From: Hordeum vulgare subsp. vulgare
Lineage: Eukaryota > Streptophyta > Magnoliopsida > Poales > Poaceae
Length of the DNA: 64,000 nt
Reading direction: 5' to 3'
Assembly (NCBI RefSeq): GCF_904849725.1
Contig: NC_058520.1
Span: 399,479,993 to 399,543,992 of the forward strand
This document shows positions 23,033 through 33,345 of the stretch, piece after piece (within the stretch, counting starts at the first letter, position 1; each line of letters starts with the position of its first letter). Position numbers and translations under genes: made by a program. The notes under the pieces were generated by a model. The model saw only the letters and a program-made list of their open reading frames with translations. It made no database searches and was not told where the DNA came from.

Positions 23033-23832
23033 CTTTTCCTTTTTCTAGCTCTGAAAAATTCTGAAATTTTTAGAGACTTCGAAAGAAAAGTGAATAAATA
23101 TTAACCCAACTTGTAGCAACTACTCCTACTAGTGCCTAGAGACCGTATCACACGCTAAAACTACTTGGGACCAGCTAAAATCAACCTTTCAAGCTCAAGA
23201 ACAGGGTCACCAAGGTAGCAAGAATACGCGAAGGATAAAGCACTAGAGCAAAAACTAATTGGACCAATGGAGAGTCACTTACCAAGGAGTAATTTTCCCA
23301 AAACGGTTTGGAGAATGGTGCTTTGAGCAAGGAGATCGAAAATCACAACCAAATGAGCAAGAACACGGATTTGAGCTGCGAAACATTTTTTTTGGAGGTG
23401 GAAGAAGAGGCTGGGAGCTGGAATGAGTGGAGGGGGACCCTGTGGGCCCCACAAGCTTGCACTCCGCCACTAGGGGGTAGGTGGTGGTGGCAGGGCTTGT
23501 GGCCCACTCGTCTGGCCCGCAGGCCAGCACTCAGGCCCCAAAATTTTAAAAAATTCCAAAAAAATCATACTAAATTTTCAGGACCATCAGAGAACTTTTA
23601 TTTTTGAGATATTTTTCTCCGGGACGCTAAAACAGAAAACAGGAAAAACTAAACTAATTCCATCATTTTTCTTCTAAGCAACAGAAAATGAAAGCTTTAA
23701 AACAGAGGTATGTGACTCTTTGATTCATCCGTTTCATGGTCATCGAAAGAAATCCGTCAATGGGATTGATCAAGTCCTTATGACAAAACCTTCTCGAATT
23801 GCAAGAGAGAACGGAGAATTTTCTAATAGCCA
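23033..23832 (-). other. Non-coding gap where pol is missing, with LTR-like sequence
   Basis: No RT, RNase H or integrase residues are found in any frame. The part around 23430-23620 resembles the element's own LTR near 19720-19880. Both hold GTGGGCCCCACAAGC, a GGGGGT/GTGGTGG run, CAGGGCTTGTGGCCCACT, then a TTTTCAGGAC...AGAACTTT block. The match is imperfect and looks ancestral rather than recent. Confidence 0.65.
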
Positions 23833-25023
23833 CTAAGTCACCTCAATGGGGATATGTATCTCCCCAACAAGCAAATCATACTTCATCTTGACACGAGGGA
23901 TAGGGCCTTCAAAGCTCCCAATGAGAATCGATGAAGTCTTTTCGATAGCATAGATGCAATGTACTTGATATCGTTTCTTCGGAAAGTGCACGGTGTGCTC
24001 ATTACCGTTTACATGGAAAGTGACATTGCCTTTGTTGCAATCTATAACAGCCCCTGCAGTGTTTAAAAAGGGTCTTCCGAGGATGACAACCATGGCATCG
24101 TTCTCGGGAATATCCAAGATAACAAAGTCTGTTAAGATAGTGGTGTTAGCAACCACAATAGGCACATCCTCGCAAATGCCGATAGGGAAAGCAGTTGATT
24201 TGTCACCCATTTGTAGAGAAATTTCAGTGGGTGTCAACTTATCCAACTCAAGTCTACGATAAAGAGAGAGTGGCATAACACTAACACCGGCTCCAAGGTC
24301 ACATAAGGCAGTTCTTACGTAGTTTCCTTTAATGGAGCAAGGTATAGTGGGCACTCTGGGATCACCAAGTTTCTTAGGAGTTCCACCTTTGAAAGTGTAA
24401 TTGGCAAGCATGGTGGAGATCTCAAGATCTGGTATCTTCTGTTTATTAGTCACGATATCTTTCATGTACTTGGCATACACAGACATCTTGAGCATATCAG
24501 TTAACCGCATCTGCAGAAAGATGGGTCTTATCATCTCAACGAAGTGCTCAAAATCCTCATTATCCTTTTTCTTGGATGGCTTAGGAGGGAAGGGCATAGG
24601 TCTCTGAACGCATGGCTCCCTTTCTTTACCATGCTTCCTAGTAGTGAAGTCATTCTTATCGTATCTCTTAGGTTGTGGGTTATCAGGATTAACCGTAGGT
24701 TCAATCTCCACATCCTCATCATTGCTAGGTTGAGCATTATTATGAACATCACTGTCCATATTGTCACCAGGTTCATGTTCATCACGAGATTGTGTTTCTG
24801 CATCACACGCAGAAATATCATTAGGTTCTTCCGGTGTGACAGTATTTGGTGAACTGGCATGTAGGTTTCTATCATCCTTCTTCTTCTCCTTAGGATGACT
24901 GGGTGTATCAGCATTGATTCCTTGAGAATCTTGATCAATTCTCTTAGGATGACCTTGAGGATACAAAGGTTCCTGAGTCATTTTGCCTCCTCTAGTAATG
25001 ACTCTGACAGAGTTGTCATTCAA
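23833..25023 (-). CDS. gag C-terminal part and aspartic protease of Athila-lineage element
   Basis: A 396-codon open frame. The first about 150 residues are charged, low-complexity linker. Residues roughly 165-215 match the conserved region before the protease (FVEMIRPIFLQMRLTDMLKM). The protease shows the LCDLGAGVSVMPLSLYRRL active-site motif: DLGAG replaces the more usual D-[ST]-G-A, as is normal for this plant group. It also has the flap-side segment and the closing ILGRPFLNTAGAVIDC. It would process the Gag polyprotein. The frame starts without a natural beginning, because the upstream gag is in other frames. Downstream it ends with a stop instead of running into RT. Confidence 0.85.
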   Translation of the reverse strand: MNDNSVRVITRGGKMTQEPLYPQGHPKRIDQDSQGINADTPSHPKEKKKDDRNLHASSPNTVTPEEPNDISACDAETQSRDEHEPGDNMDSDVHNNAQPSNDEDVEIEPTVNPDNPQPKRYDKNDFTTRKHGKEREPCVQRPMPFPPKPSKKKDNEDFEHFVEMIRPIFLQMRLTDMLKMSVYAKYMKDIVTNKQKIPDLEISTMLANYTFKGGTPKKLGDPRVPTIPCSIKGNYVRTALCDLGAGVSVMPLSLYRRLELDKLTPTEISLQMGDKSTAFPIGICEDVPIVVANTTILTDFVILDIPENDAMVVILGRPFLNTAGAVIDCNKGNVTFHVNGNEHTVHFPKKRYQVHCIYAIEKTSSILIGSFEGPIPRVKMKYDLLVGEIHIPIEVT

Positions 25024-25301
25024 TTCATTGAGCAGGTCATTCTGAGCTTTAAGTACTTGTTCTACCTAAGTAGTAATCATAGAAGCATGTTTACTCAGAA
25101 GCTTAAGATCATTGAAATTTCTGTCTACACAAGCACTTAAATGGCTAACCATACGAGTACTTTGTTCCAAATGTCTGCTAACATAATCATTGAAACTCTG
25201 TTGTTTGGCAACAAAGTTGTCAAATTCATCAAAGCATAGGCTAGCAGGTTTATCAAAAGGAATATCACTCTCATCAAACCTACGCAGAGAATTAACTTCT
25301 A

Positions 25302-25679
25302 CTACCTGTATCGGGTTATCGAGACCATGGATCTCTTCGATGGCGGTAGATTTTTGACATCTTCAGATCTAATGCCTTTCTCTTGCATAGATTTCTTGGC
25401 TTCTTGCATATCTTCGGGACCGAGGAATAGAATACCTCTTTTCTTAGGAGTTGGCTTAAGAGGTGGTTCGGGAATAGTCCAAGCATTATCGTTGATCAAG
25501 ATGTTATTCAGTAGCGTCTCAACTTGTTCTACAGTTCGTTCCCTAAAAACACAACCGACACAACTATCTACATGGTCTCTAGAGGCATCGGTAAGTCCGT
25601 TATAGAGGATATCAAGTATCTCGTTCTTCTTAAGAGGGTGATCAGGCAAAGCATTCTGTAGCTGGACGAGCCTCCCCAA
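25302..25679 (-). pseudogene. Athila gag, C-terminal segment
   Basis: About 125 codons with the conserved run NALPDHPLKKNEILDILYNG and the sequence TVEQVETLLNNILINDNAW, both characteristic of the capsid region of Triticeae Athila gag. It follows the gag core (25718-26377) after a frameshift around 25690-25718, and is separated by another frame break from the protease frame. It is part of a structural protein that would form the virus-like particle in the cytoplasm. Confidence 0.8.
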
Positions 25680-25717
25680 GGTTGTGGAAGACTCTCTTCT
25701 TGGAGTTGAGCAAAGTT

Positions 25718-26377
25718 TTATATTTCCTGCAAGGCAGTTTGCTTCTTATGGGCAGGGAAGTATTTCTCACAGAAGTAATAGACCATCTCCTGGGGACTAC
25801 TCACACATCCAGGAGCAAGAGAGGTGAACCAGGCTTTAGCATCATCCTTTAGAGAGAAAGGAAACAACTTAAGGATGTAGTAGTGACGGATCTTCTCCTC
25901 ATTAGTGAAAAGGGTGGCTATATCGTGTAGTTTGGCAAGATGGGCTACGACCGTCTCAGACTCATAACCGTGAAAAGGATCAGATTCGACTAGAGAGATT
26001 ATCTCAGGATCGACAGAAAATTCATAATCCTTATCGGTGATAAAGATAGGTGAAGTGGCAAACTTCGGGTCGTATTTCATCCTAGCTTCCCGAGATTTTT
26101 CCTTCCACTTGAGAAGTAATTTCTCAGTGTCATAGGCATCCTTACACGCAAGAAAATCCTCAGCTATCTCTCCCTCCATAACATAACCCTCAGGTATATC
26201 AGGCAATTCATATCTAGGAGAGCTAGATCTAGCAGGAGCAAAAGCAGGTTCTATGTCAATAGTATTGGCAGTATCAGAAGCATCACGAGCATTGGCAGTA
26301 ACTCTAGCAATATGAGCATCAAGGAACACTCCTAGAGGAACATCAGGCAAAGCAGTATATCTAGCATCATCAAGCAT
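25718..26377 (-). pseudogene. Athila gag, core segment
   Basis: About 219 codons. The C-terminal half contains the retrotransposon gag signature LFPFSLKDDAKAWFTSLAPG and FCEKYFPAHKKQTALQEI, where it stops at 25718. Upstream, RYELPDIPEGYVMEGEIAED precedes a charged linker. The frame is shifted relative to the N-terminal segment (26332-26706): both read the same stretch around 26385 in different frames, implying an indel there. It would be the capsid protein if repaired, but it is broken at both ends. Confidence 0.85.
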
Positions 26378-26706
26378 AACATCATCAGCATAGTATCAAG
26401 CATAGCATCTCTAGCAGTATCAAGCATAGTATCATCAGGCATAGTATCAAGCATAGCATCTCTAGCAGTATCAGGCATAGTATCAAGCATAGTATCATCA
26501 GGAATAGTATCAAGCATAGCATCTCTAGCAGTAGCATCATAAGCATCATCAAGCACAAGCGACATATCAAGATTTCTAGCAGGAGGTGATGTCGCAAACT
26601 TACTCATAACTGAAGGTGAATCAAGTGCAGAGCTAGATGGCAATTCCTTACCTCCCCTCGTAGTTGAGGGCAAGACTTTGGTCTTCGGATCCTTCAGATT
26701 CTTCAT
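26332..26706 (-). pseudogene. Athila gag, N-terminal segment with internal repeats
   Basis: Starts at an ATG (26706) shortly after the PBS, giving MKNLKDPKTKVLPSTTRGGK, which is the expected place for gag initiation. Residues 65-105 are a tandem array of DAMLDTMPDDTMLDT-like units produced by repeated DNA at about 26385-26540. After the array the frame goes out of register and ends. The array is probably the origin of the frameshift. Confidence 0.75.
26385..26540. repeat. Tandem repeat in gag coding sequence
   Basis: The string AAGCATAGCATCTCTAGCAG recurs near 26398, 26450 and 26513, separated by variants of TATCAAGCATAGTATCATCA. The unit is about 53-59 bp with shorter internal repeats. It encodes alternating Asp-Ala-Met-Leu-Asp/Asp-Thr-Met units. 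Confidence 0.85.
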
Positions 26707-26757
26707 AGTGATCAGCAGATATAAATCCCAAGTGACTCAGAGAATATAGCAATACCT

Positions 26758-26774
26758 CCCCGGCAACGGTGCCA
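26758..26774 (-). other. Primer-binding site of Athila-lineage element
   Basis: Minus strand TGGCACCGTTGCCGGGG, one change from the TGGCGCCGTTGCCGGGG seen in related elements. It lies 10 bases from the 5' LTR, the usual spacing in this group. Confidence 0.85.
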
Positions 26775-26784
26775 GAAAAATGCT

Positions 26785-28465
26785 TGATGTCAACTGTTCT
26801 TCCCCTTTACAACGACACCAGAAGAATGCTGCTAGCACTCTCCGGCAATCGAAACTAGAAGAATGTTGTTGACGGCCCACAAGCGCATGGGATCGTAGCA
26901 GTTTTCGAGGGTAGAGTATTCGACCCAAATTTGTTGATACGCCTATAGGAGGTGAGAGGATACTCTCAAGTATTAGCAGCTGAATATGTCAGATTCAACC
27001 ACACCTGAAAGATTAGTATCTGCAAGCAAAGTATCAGTAGCAAAGTAGTATGATAACAACGGTGTCAGAAACGATCTGTTGACGACAGACTATTCCTAAT
27101 GATTGTATCAATGACGCCAAGTTGCCTCGTTGACGGAAGTTGTCAGTTCCCGTCAACTACAAGCGAACCAAAATTGTAGCAGGTAGCAGTAGTGTAACGA
27201 GCAATAGCAGTGGCAAGGAACAACAGTAGTGACAGCAGTAGCAAGCGACAGTAGTAGCAACAGTAGCAGCAGAGCAAGACAAGTAACAACAGTAGCAACA
27301 GTAGTAACAATAGCAGCAGAGCAAGACAAGTAACAGCAGCAGTAGGACAAACTCGTAGGCAATGGGTCGGTGATTTGTTTGGATGATATTCATCATGCAA
27401 CAGTTATAACATGGAGAGATAAGTGGATAGCTCCCGTTCGTCAATGTGATGTAGGCATGCATTCCGTGTGTCGTCATACGTGCTTAGGGAAAAGAACTTG
27501 CATGACATCTATTGTCCATCCATCCCATGGCAGCGAGATCCAAAAGGAAACTACGGGATATTAAGGTTTTCCTTTTAATAAAGAACCAGACCAACGCATT
27601 AGCACTTGGTGAACACATGAACTCCTCAAACTATGGTCATCACCGAGAGTGGTTCCGGTTATTGTCACTCCAGGGTTGCCGGATCATAACACATAGGAGG
27701 TAATTACAACTTGCAAGATCGGATCTAAAATACACATATATTGGTGACAACATAATAATTTCAGATCTGAAATCATGGCACTCGGGCCCTAGTGACAAGC
27801 ATTAAGCATGGCAAAGTAGTAGCAACATCAATCTCAGAACATAGTGGATACTAGGGATCAATCCCCATCAAAACTAACTCGATTACATGATAGATCTCAT
27901 CCTACTCATCACCGCCCAGCGAGCCTACGAATAGATTACTCACGGACGATGAAGAGCTTCATGGAATTGGAGAGAGAAGAAGGTTGATGATGATGATGGC
28001 GATGATTTCCCCTCTCCGGAGCCCAAGATGGACTCCAGATCTGCCCTCCAGATGAAGAACAGGTGGTGGCAGCGGCTCCGTATCGCAAACGCGACGAAAA
28101 CTTCTCTTTTTATTTTTTCTGGGCGAAAGGGGACTTATAGAGCTGGAGTTGGGGGCGGCAGAGCCGTGTGGGCCCCACAAGCCTGCCCACCGCCACCAGG
28201 GGGGTGGTGGCGGAGCCAGGGCTTGTGGCCCACTGGCCCACCCCCTCAGGTGGAACTTGGCTCAGATATTTTTTATATTTTCCAAAACTGCTCCCCGTAG
28301 ACTTTCAGGATGTTTGGAGAACTTTGATTTCTGCACAAAAATAACACCAAGGCAATTCTGCTGAAAACAGCGTCAGTCCAGGTTAGTACCATTCAAATCA
28401 TGCAGATTAGAGTCCAAAACAAGGGCAAAAGAGTTCGAAAAAGTAGATACGATGGAGACGTATCA
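26785..28465 (-). repeat. Athila-lineage 5' LTR
   Basis: Pairs with 18341-20019 and has TG/CA ends. It contains GTGGGCCCCAC at about 28168 and an A/T-rich TATA-like stretch near 28105 on the minus strand, where the promoter would lie. Confidence 0.9.
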
Positions 28466-28470
28466 GTGTC
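28466..28470. repeat. Target-site duplication GTGTC, right copy
   Basis: Matches 18336-18340 exactly. The rejoined Angela integrase stays in frame across it. Confidence 0.92.
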
Positions 28471-28880
28471 AACTGTGAAACAATTCCACATTGTCTTAAG
28501 TGAGCACCAAAGTCAAAACTCAGATATTCACCCCTACGATCAGACCGTAGGAACTTGATCTTCTTGTTATGATGATTTTTCACTTCACTCTGAAATTGTT
28601 TGAACTTTTCAAACGTCTCAGACTTGTGTTTCATCAAGTAGACATAACCATATCTACTCAAATCGTCAGTGAAGGTGAGAAAATAACGATATCCGCCGCG
28701 TGTCTCCACACTCATCGGACCACACACATCGGTATGTATGATTTCCAACAAGTCACTTGCATGTTCCATTGTTCCGGAGAACGGAGTCTTAGTGATCTTG
28801 CCCATGAGGCATGGTTCACATGTGTCAAGTGAATCAAAGTCAAGTGACTCCAAAAGTCCATCAATATGGAGTTTCTTCAT
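28471..28880 (-). pseudogene. Copia integrase, N-terminal half
   Basis: Reads MKKLHIDGLLESLDFDSLDT, then the zinc-binding end EPCLMGKITKTPFSG, then the catalytic core start HTDVCGPMSVETRGGYRYFL, TFTDDLSRYGYVYLMKHKSE and FLRSDRRGEYLS (one catalytic aspartate), up to QCGIVSQLT. There the Athila element interrupts it. The conserved DRGGEY-type motif reads DRRGEY, a Gly to Arg change. It would insert element cDNA in the nucleus. It continues at 18335. Confidence 0.9.
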
Positions 28881-29705
28881 GCGCTTTACACCAATATGAC
28901 CTAAGCGTTAGTGCCATAAAAACATGGCGCTATCATTGTTAACTCTAACTCTTTTGGTCTCAATGTTATGTATATGTGTATTATCACTATCAAGATTTAA
29001 TATGAACAATCCTCTCACATTGGGTGCATGACCATAAAAGATATTACTCATAGAAATAGAACAACCATTATTCTATGACTTAAACGAGTAACCGTCTCGC
29101 AATAAACAAGATCCAGATATAATTTTCATGCTTAACGCATGCACTAAATAACATTTATTTAAGTTCATAACTAATCCTGATGGTAACTGAAGTGAAACTG
29201 TGCCGATGGCGATTGCATCAACGTTGGAACCATTTCCCACGCGCATCGTCACTTCATCCTTCGCCAGCCTTTGCTTATTACGCAGTTCCTATTTCGAGTT
29301 GCAAATATGAGCAACAGAACCGGTATCGAATACCCAGGCACTACTACGAGAGCTGGTTAAGTACACATCAATAACATGTATATCGAATATACCTGATTTT
29401 TCCTTGGCCGCCTTCTTATCAGCTAGATACTTGGGGCAGTTGCGCTTCCGCTGACCCATACCCTTGCAATAATAGCACTCCGTTTCAGGCTTAGGTCCAG
29501 CTTTGGGCTTCTTCGTCGGATTGGCAACTGGCTTTCCACTCTTCTTTGAATTACCCTTCTTTCCTTTGCCATTTCTCTTGAAACTAGTGGTCTTATTCAC
29601 CATCAACACTTGATGCTCTTTACAGAGTTCTGACTTTACGACTTTCAACATCGCGAATAACTCACCGGGTGACTTGTTCATCCCTTGCATGTTATAGTTC
29701 AACAC
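28881..29705 (-). pseudogene. Copia zinc knuckle, protease and pre-integrase region
   Basis: In the same frame as the integrase half. The segment has a lysine-rich stretch (KRNGKGKKGNSKKSGK), a zinc knuckle CYYCKGMGQRKRNC, the protease active site WVFDTGSVAHICNSK, and the pre-integrase block ending RLGHIGVKRM. Stops interrupt it after CNSK, after RDGYSFKS and just before RLGHIG. The knuckle should be C-X2-C-X4-H-X4-C, but here the histidine is glutamine, so metal binding is probably lost. Confidence 0.85.
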
Positions 29706-30229
29706 AAAGCTCTTATAGCTTGGTGGTAGTGATGAAGAATTCTCTCAGTGATAGCCTCTTGCGGGAGTTCAATCCCGAGCTCAGCTAGACGGTTTGAGTA
29801 CCCAGACATCTTGAGCACATGTTCACTGACATACGAATTCTCCTCCATCTTGCAAGCATAGAATTTATCAGAGGTCTCATACCTATCGATCCGGGTGTTC
29901 TTCTGAAAGATAAACTTCAACTCCTGGAACATCCCATATGCTCCATGACGCTCAAAGCGACATTGAAGTCCCGGCTCTAAGCCATACAAGACTGCACATT
30001 GAACTACTGAGTAGTCATCCTTGCGTGCTAACCAAGCGTTCTTAGCATCTTGGTCAGCCGCGGCGGGTGGTTCATCTCCTAGCGCAGCATTAAGGACATA
30101 ATCCTTCTTCCCAGCTTGAAGGAGCAACTTAAGATTACGAGCCCAGTCTACAAAGTTGCTTCCATCATCTTTCAACTTAGCTTTCTGTAGGAACGTATTA
30201 AAATTCAGGGTGACTGTCGCGTGAGCCAT
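29699..30229 (-). pseudogene. Copia gag (UBN2-type), N-terminal part
   Basis: I place the start at the ATG at 30229 (MAHATVTLNFNTFLQKAKLK). An open frame extends a few codons further upstream but only from a non-ATG codon. The sequence has the Copia gag landmarks NFVDWARNLKLLLQAGKKDY, VLNAALGDEPP, LYGLEPGLQCRFERHGAYGM, DRYETSDKFYACKM and LKMSGYSNRLAELGIELPQE. It is out of frame with the following segment, with the break at about 29700-29720. As capsid protein it would package element RNA in cytoplasmic particles. The sequence is otherwise well conserved. Confidence 0.88.
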
Positions 30230-31499
30230 TGATCTACAACACAAATATTTTCAAAGTGGACTTAGACTATGTTCAGGATAATTAGAGTTTAACTAATCAA
30301 ATTACTTTCTAAACTCCCACTCAAAAAGTACATCTATCTAGTCATTTGAGTGCTACATGATCCAATTCCACTAGCTCAAGTCCGATTATCACGTGAGTTG
30401 AGGATAGTTTCGGTGGTAAGCATCCCTATGCTCATCATATCAACTATATGATTCATGATCGACCTTTCGGTCTCATGTGTTCCGAGGCCATGTCTGCACA
30501 TGCTAGGCTCGTCAAGCGTAACCCGAGTGTTCCGCGTGTGCAACTATTTTGCACCCATTGTATGTGAACGTTGAGTCTATCACACCCGATCATCACGTGG
30601 TGTCTCGAAACGACGAACTGTAGCAACGGTGCACAGTCGTGGAGAATACAATTTCGTCTTGAAATTTTAGTGAGAGATCACCTCATAATGCTACCGTCGT
30701 TCTAAGCAAAATAAGGTGCATAAAAGGATTAACATCACATGCAATTCATAAATGACATGATATGGCCATCATCATGTGCTTCTTGATCTCCATCACCAAA
30801 GCACCAACACGATCTTTTTGTCACTGGCGCCACACCATGATCTCCATCATCATGATCTCCATCATCATGATCTCCATCAACGTGTCGCCATCAGGGTTGT
30901 CGTGCTACTCATGCTATTACTACTAAAGCTACGTTCTAGCAATATAGTAAACACATCTGCAAGCACAAACGTTAGTTTAAAGACAACCCTATGGCTCCTG
31001 CCGGTTGCCGTACCATCGACGTGCAAGTCGATATTTAACTATTACAACATGATCATCTCATACATACAATATATCATATCACGTCATTGGCCATATCATA
31101 TCACAAGCATACCCTGCAAAAACAAGTTACACGTCCTCTAATTGTTGTTGCATGTTTTACGTGGTTGCAGTGGGTATCTAGTAGATCGCATCTTACTTAC
31201 GCAAAAACCACAACGGAGATGTGCAAATTGCTATTTAACCTCTCCAAGGACCGCCTCGGTCAAAACCAATTCAACTAAAGTTCAAGAAACCGACACCCGC
31301 CAGTCATCTTTATGCAACGAGGTTGCATGTCAAGCGATGAAACCAGTCTTTCGTGAGCTTACGAATAATTCCGGTCCGGGCCGCTTCAATCCAACAATAC
31401 CACCGAATTGAGAAAAGACTAAGGAGGGCAGAAAATCGAACATCACCGTCCACAAAACCCTTTGTGTTCTACTCGAGATTACATCTACGCATGAACCTA
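30230..31499 (-). other. Angela-type untranslated leader
   Basis: About 1.27 kb between PBS and gag with no supported ORF. Long leaders holding packaging and dimerisation signals are known for BARE. A 15-bp tandem repeat lies within (30836-30880). Confidence 0.75.
30836..30880. repeat. 15-bp tandem repeat, three copies
   Basis: CATGATCTCCATCAT repeated three times with almost no change, in the Angela leader. Confidence 0.9.
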
Positions 31500-31511
31500 G
31501 CTCTGATACCA
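31500..31511 (-). other. Primer-binding site, initiator-Met type (Angela-type)
   Basis: Minus strand TGGTATCAGAGC, one base inside the 5' LTR. Confidence 0.92.
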
Positions 31512-31512
31512 C

Positions 31513-33340
31513 TGTTGGGGAACGTCGCATGGGAAACAAAATATTTCCTACGCGCACGAAGACCTATCATAGTGATGTCCATCTACGAGAGGAGATTTGG
31601 ATCTACATACCCTTGTAGATCGCACATCAGGAAGCATTAAGAAACGCGGTTGATGTAGTGGAACGTCCTCACGTCCCTCGATCCGCCCCGCGAACCGTCC
31701 CACGAACCGTCCCGCTATCCGTCCCACGATCCGCTCTCATCTAGTGCCGAATGGCCGACACCTCCGCGTTCAGCACACGTACAACTCGACGATGATCTCG
31801 TCCTTCTTGATCCAGCAAGCAAGACGGAGAAGTAGATGAGTTCTCCGGCAGCGTGACGATGCTCCAGTGGTGGTGAGGAATCTACTCCTGCAGGGCTCCG
31901 CCCGAGCTCCGCAGAAATACGATCTAGAGGAAAAACCGTGGTGTTTGTGGTCGGGCTGCCGTGGCAAAAGTTGTCTCAAATCAGCCCTAAAACTCCACTA
32001 TATATAGGAGGAGGGGAGGCTTGCCTTGGGGTCCAAGACCCCAAGGGTGCGCCGGCCAAGGAGGTGGAGGAGTCCACCTCCAATCCTAGTCCAACTAGGA
32101 TTGGAAGGTGGAATCCTTCCCTTCCTTCCCACCTCTTTTTTTCTTCTTTTCTCTTTGATTTTATTATCCCTTGCACATAGGCCTTATTGGGCTGTGCCAC
32201 TAGCCCACCAAGGGCTGGTGCGCCACCCCTAGGGCCTATGGGCTTCCCCGGGTGGGTTGGCCCCCCTCCCGGTGAACATTCGGAACCCATTCCTCACTCC
32301 CGGTACATTCCCGGTAATGCCCGAAAACCTTCCGGTAATAAAATGAGGTGATCCTATATATCAATCTTTGTCTCTGGACCATTCCGGAAACCCAAGTGAT
32401 GTCCGTGATCTCATCCGGGACTCCGAACAACATTCGGTAACCATACATATAATTCAACTATACTAAAACATCGCCGAACCTTAAGTGTGCAGACCCTGTG
32501 GGTTCGAGAACTATGCAGACATGCCTCGAGGTACTCCTCGGTCAATATCCAATAGCGGGACCTGCATGCCCATATTGGATCCTACATATTCTCCGAATAA
32601 CTTATCGGTTGAACCTCTGTGTTAAGGATTCAGGCAATCCCGTATGTCATTCCCTTTGTCCTTTGGTATGTTACTTGCCCGAGATCGATCTTCGGTATCC
32701 GCATACCTATTTCAATCTCGTTACCCGCAAGTCTATTTTCTCGTTCCGTAATACAAGATCCCGTGACTTACACTAAGTCACATTACTTGCAAGGCTTGTG
32801 TGTGATGTTGTATTACCGAGTGGGCCCCGAGATACCTCTCCGTCACACGGAGTGAAAAATCCCAGTCTTGATCCATACTAACCCAACGGACACCTTCGAA
32901 AATACCTATAGAGCACCTTTATAGTCATCCAGTTACGTTGTGACGTTTGATACACACAAGGTATCCCTCCGGTGCCAATGGGTTATATGATCTCATGGTC
33001 ATAGGAACAAATACTTGACACGCAGAAAACAATAGCAATAAAATGACACGATCAATATGCTACGTTCATAGTTTGGGTCTAGTCCATCACATGATTCTCC
33101 TAATGATGTGATCCAGTTATCGAGCAACAACACTTTGCACATAGTCAGAAAACCTTGACTATCCTTGATCAACTGGCCAGCCAACTAGAGGCTTGCTAGG
33201 GACATTGTTATGTCTATTTATCCACACATGTATCTATGTTTTCATTCAATACAATTATAGAATGGATAATAAACGATTATCTTTAAACAGGAAATATAAT
33301 AATAACTATTTATTATTGCCTCTAGGGCATATTTCCAACA
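31513..33340 (-). repeat. Angela-type 5' LTR, full length
   Basis: 1,828 bp from TGTTGGAAATATGCCCTAGA (33340) to CCCCAACA (31513). About 10 substitutions and one indel in a 300-base hand-aligned sample against the 3' LTR (15290-15590), roughly 3.4 percent. It retains the 538 bp that the 3' LTR has lost. Confidence 0.93.
31999..32006 (-). promoter_or_regulatory. TATA box of Angela-type 5' LTR
   Basis: TATATATA in the same context as 15254-15261. The element transcript would start just below it on the minus strand. Confidence 0.6.
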
Positions 33341-33345
33341 CCGGG
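33341..33345. repeat. Target-site duplication CCGGG, right copy
   Basis: Matches 14764-14768. Confidence 0.92.

Larger units (their letters stand above)
18341..28465 (-). mobile_element. Complete Athila-lineage Gypsy element lacking pol
   Basis: A 10,125-bp element with LTRs of 1,679 and 1,681 bp and a perfect GTGTC duplication. It is inserted into the integrase of the Angela-type element. On the minus strand: LTR beginning TGATACGTCTCCATCGTATC, PBS TGGCACCGTTGCCGGGG, gag, aspartic protease, a non-coding gap, an ATHILA-type ORF, a 3' non-coding region, a polypurine tract and the 3' LTR. No reverse transcriptase, RNase H or integrase is present. The space where pol should lie, between protease and the ATHILA ORF, is only 800 bp and non-coding. 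This resembles the wheat Sabrina/WHAM type, where pol-less copies are common, but I cannot fix the family. It would depend on proteins from an autonomous relative. Confidence 0.92.
14769..33340 (-). mobile_element. Complete Angela/BARE/WIS-type Copia retrotransposon (hosting an Athila insertion)
   Basis: An 18,572-bp unit flanked by CCGGG duplications. Without the nested 10.1-kb Athila element it is about 8.4 kb. Order on the minus strand: 5' LTR (33340-31513), initiator-Met PBS, untranslated leader, gag with a zinc knuckle, protease, integrase, RT, RNase H, polypurine tract, 3' LTR (16063-14769). Integrase before RT is the Copia order. The LTR start TGTTGGAAATATGCCCTAGA and end CGTTCCCCAACA are typical of Angela/BARE/WIS. 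The polyprotein has several frameshifts and stops, so this copy cannot make its own proteins. It sits inside an opposite-strand LTR of the same family. Confidence 0.93.

Noticed and set aside
31353..32180. Several plus-strand ORFs across the Angela 5' LTR (31353-31640, 31938-32180)
   Set aside because: They lie antisense in LTR and leader sequence, and the same text occurs in other LTR copies with different frames. Not genes.
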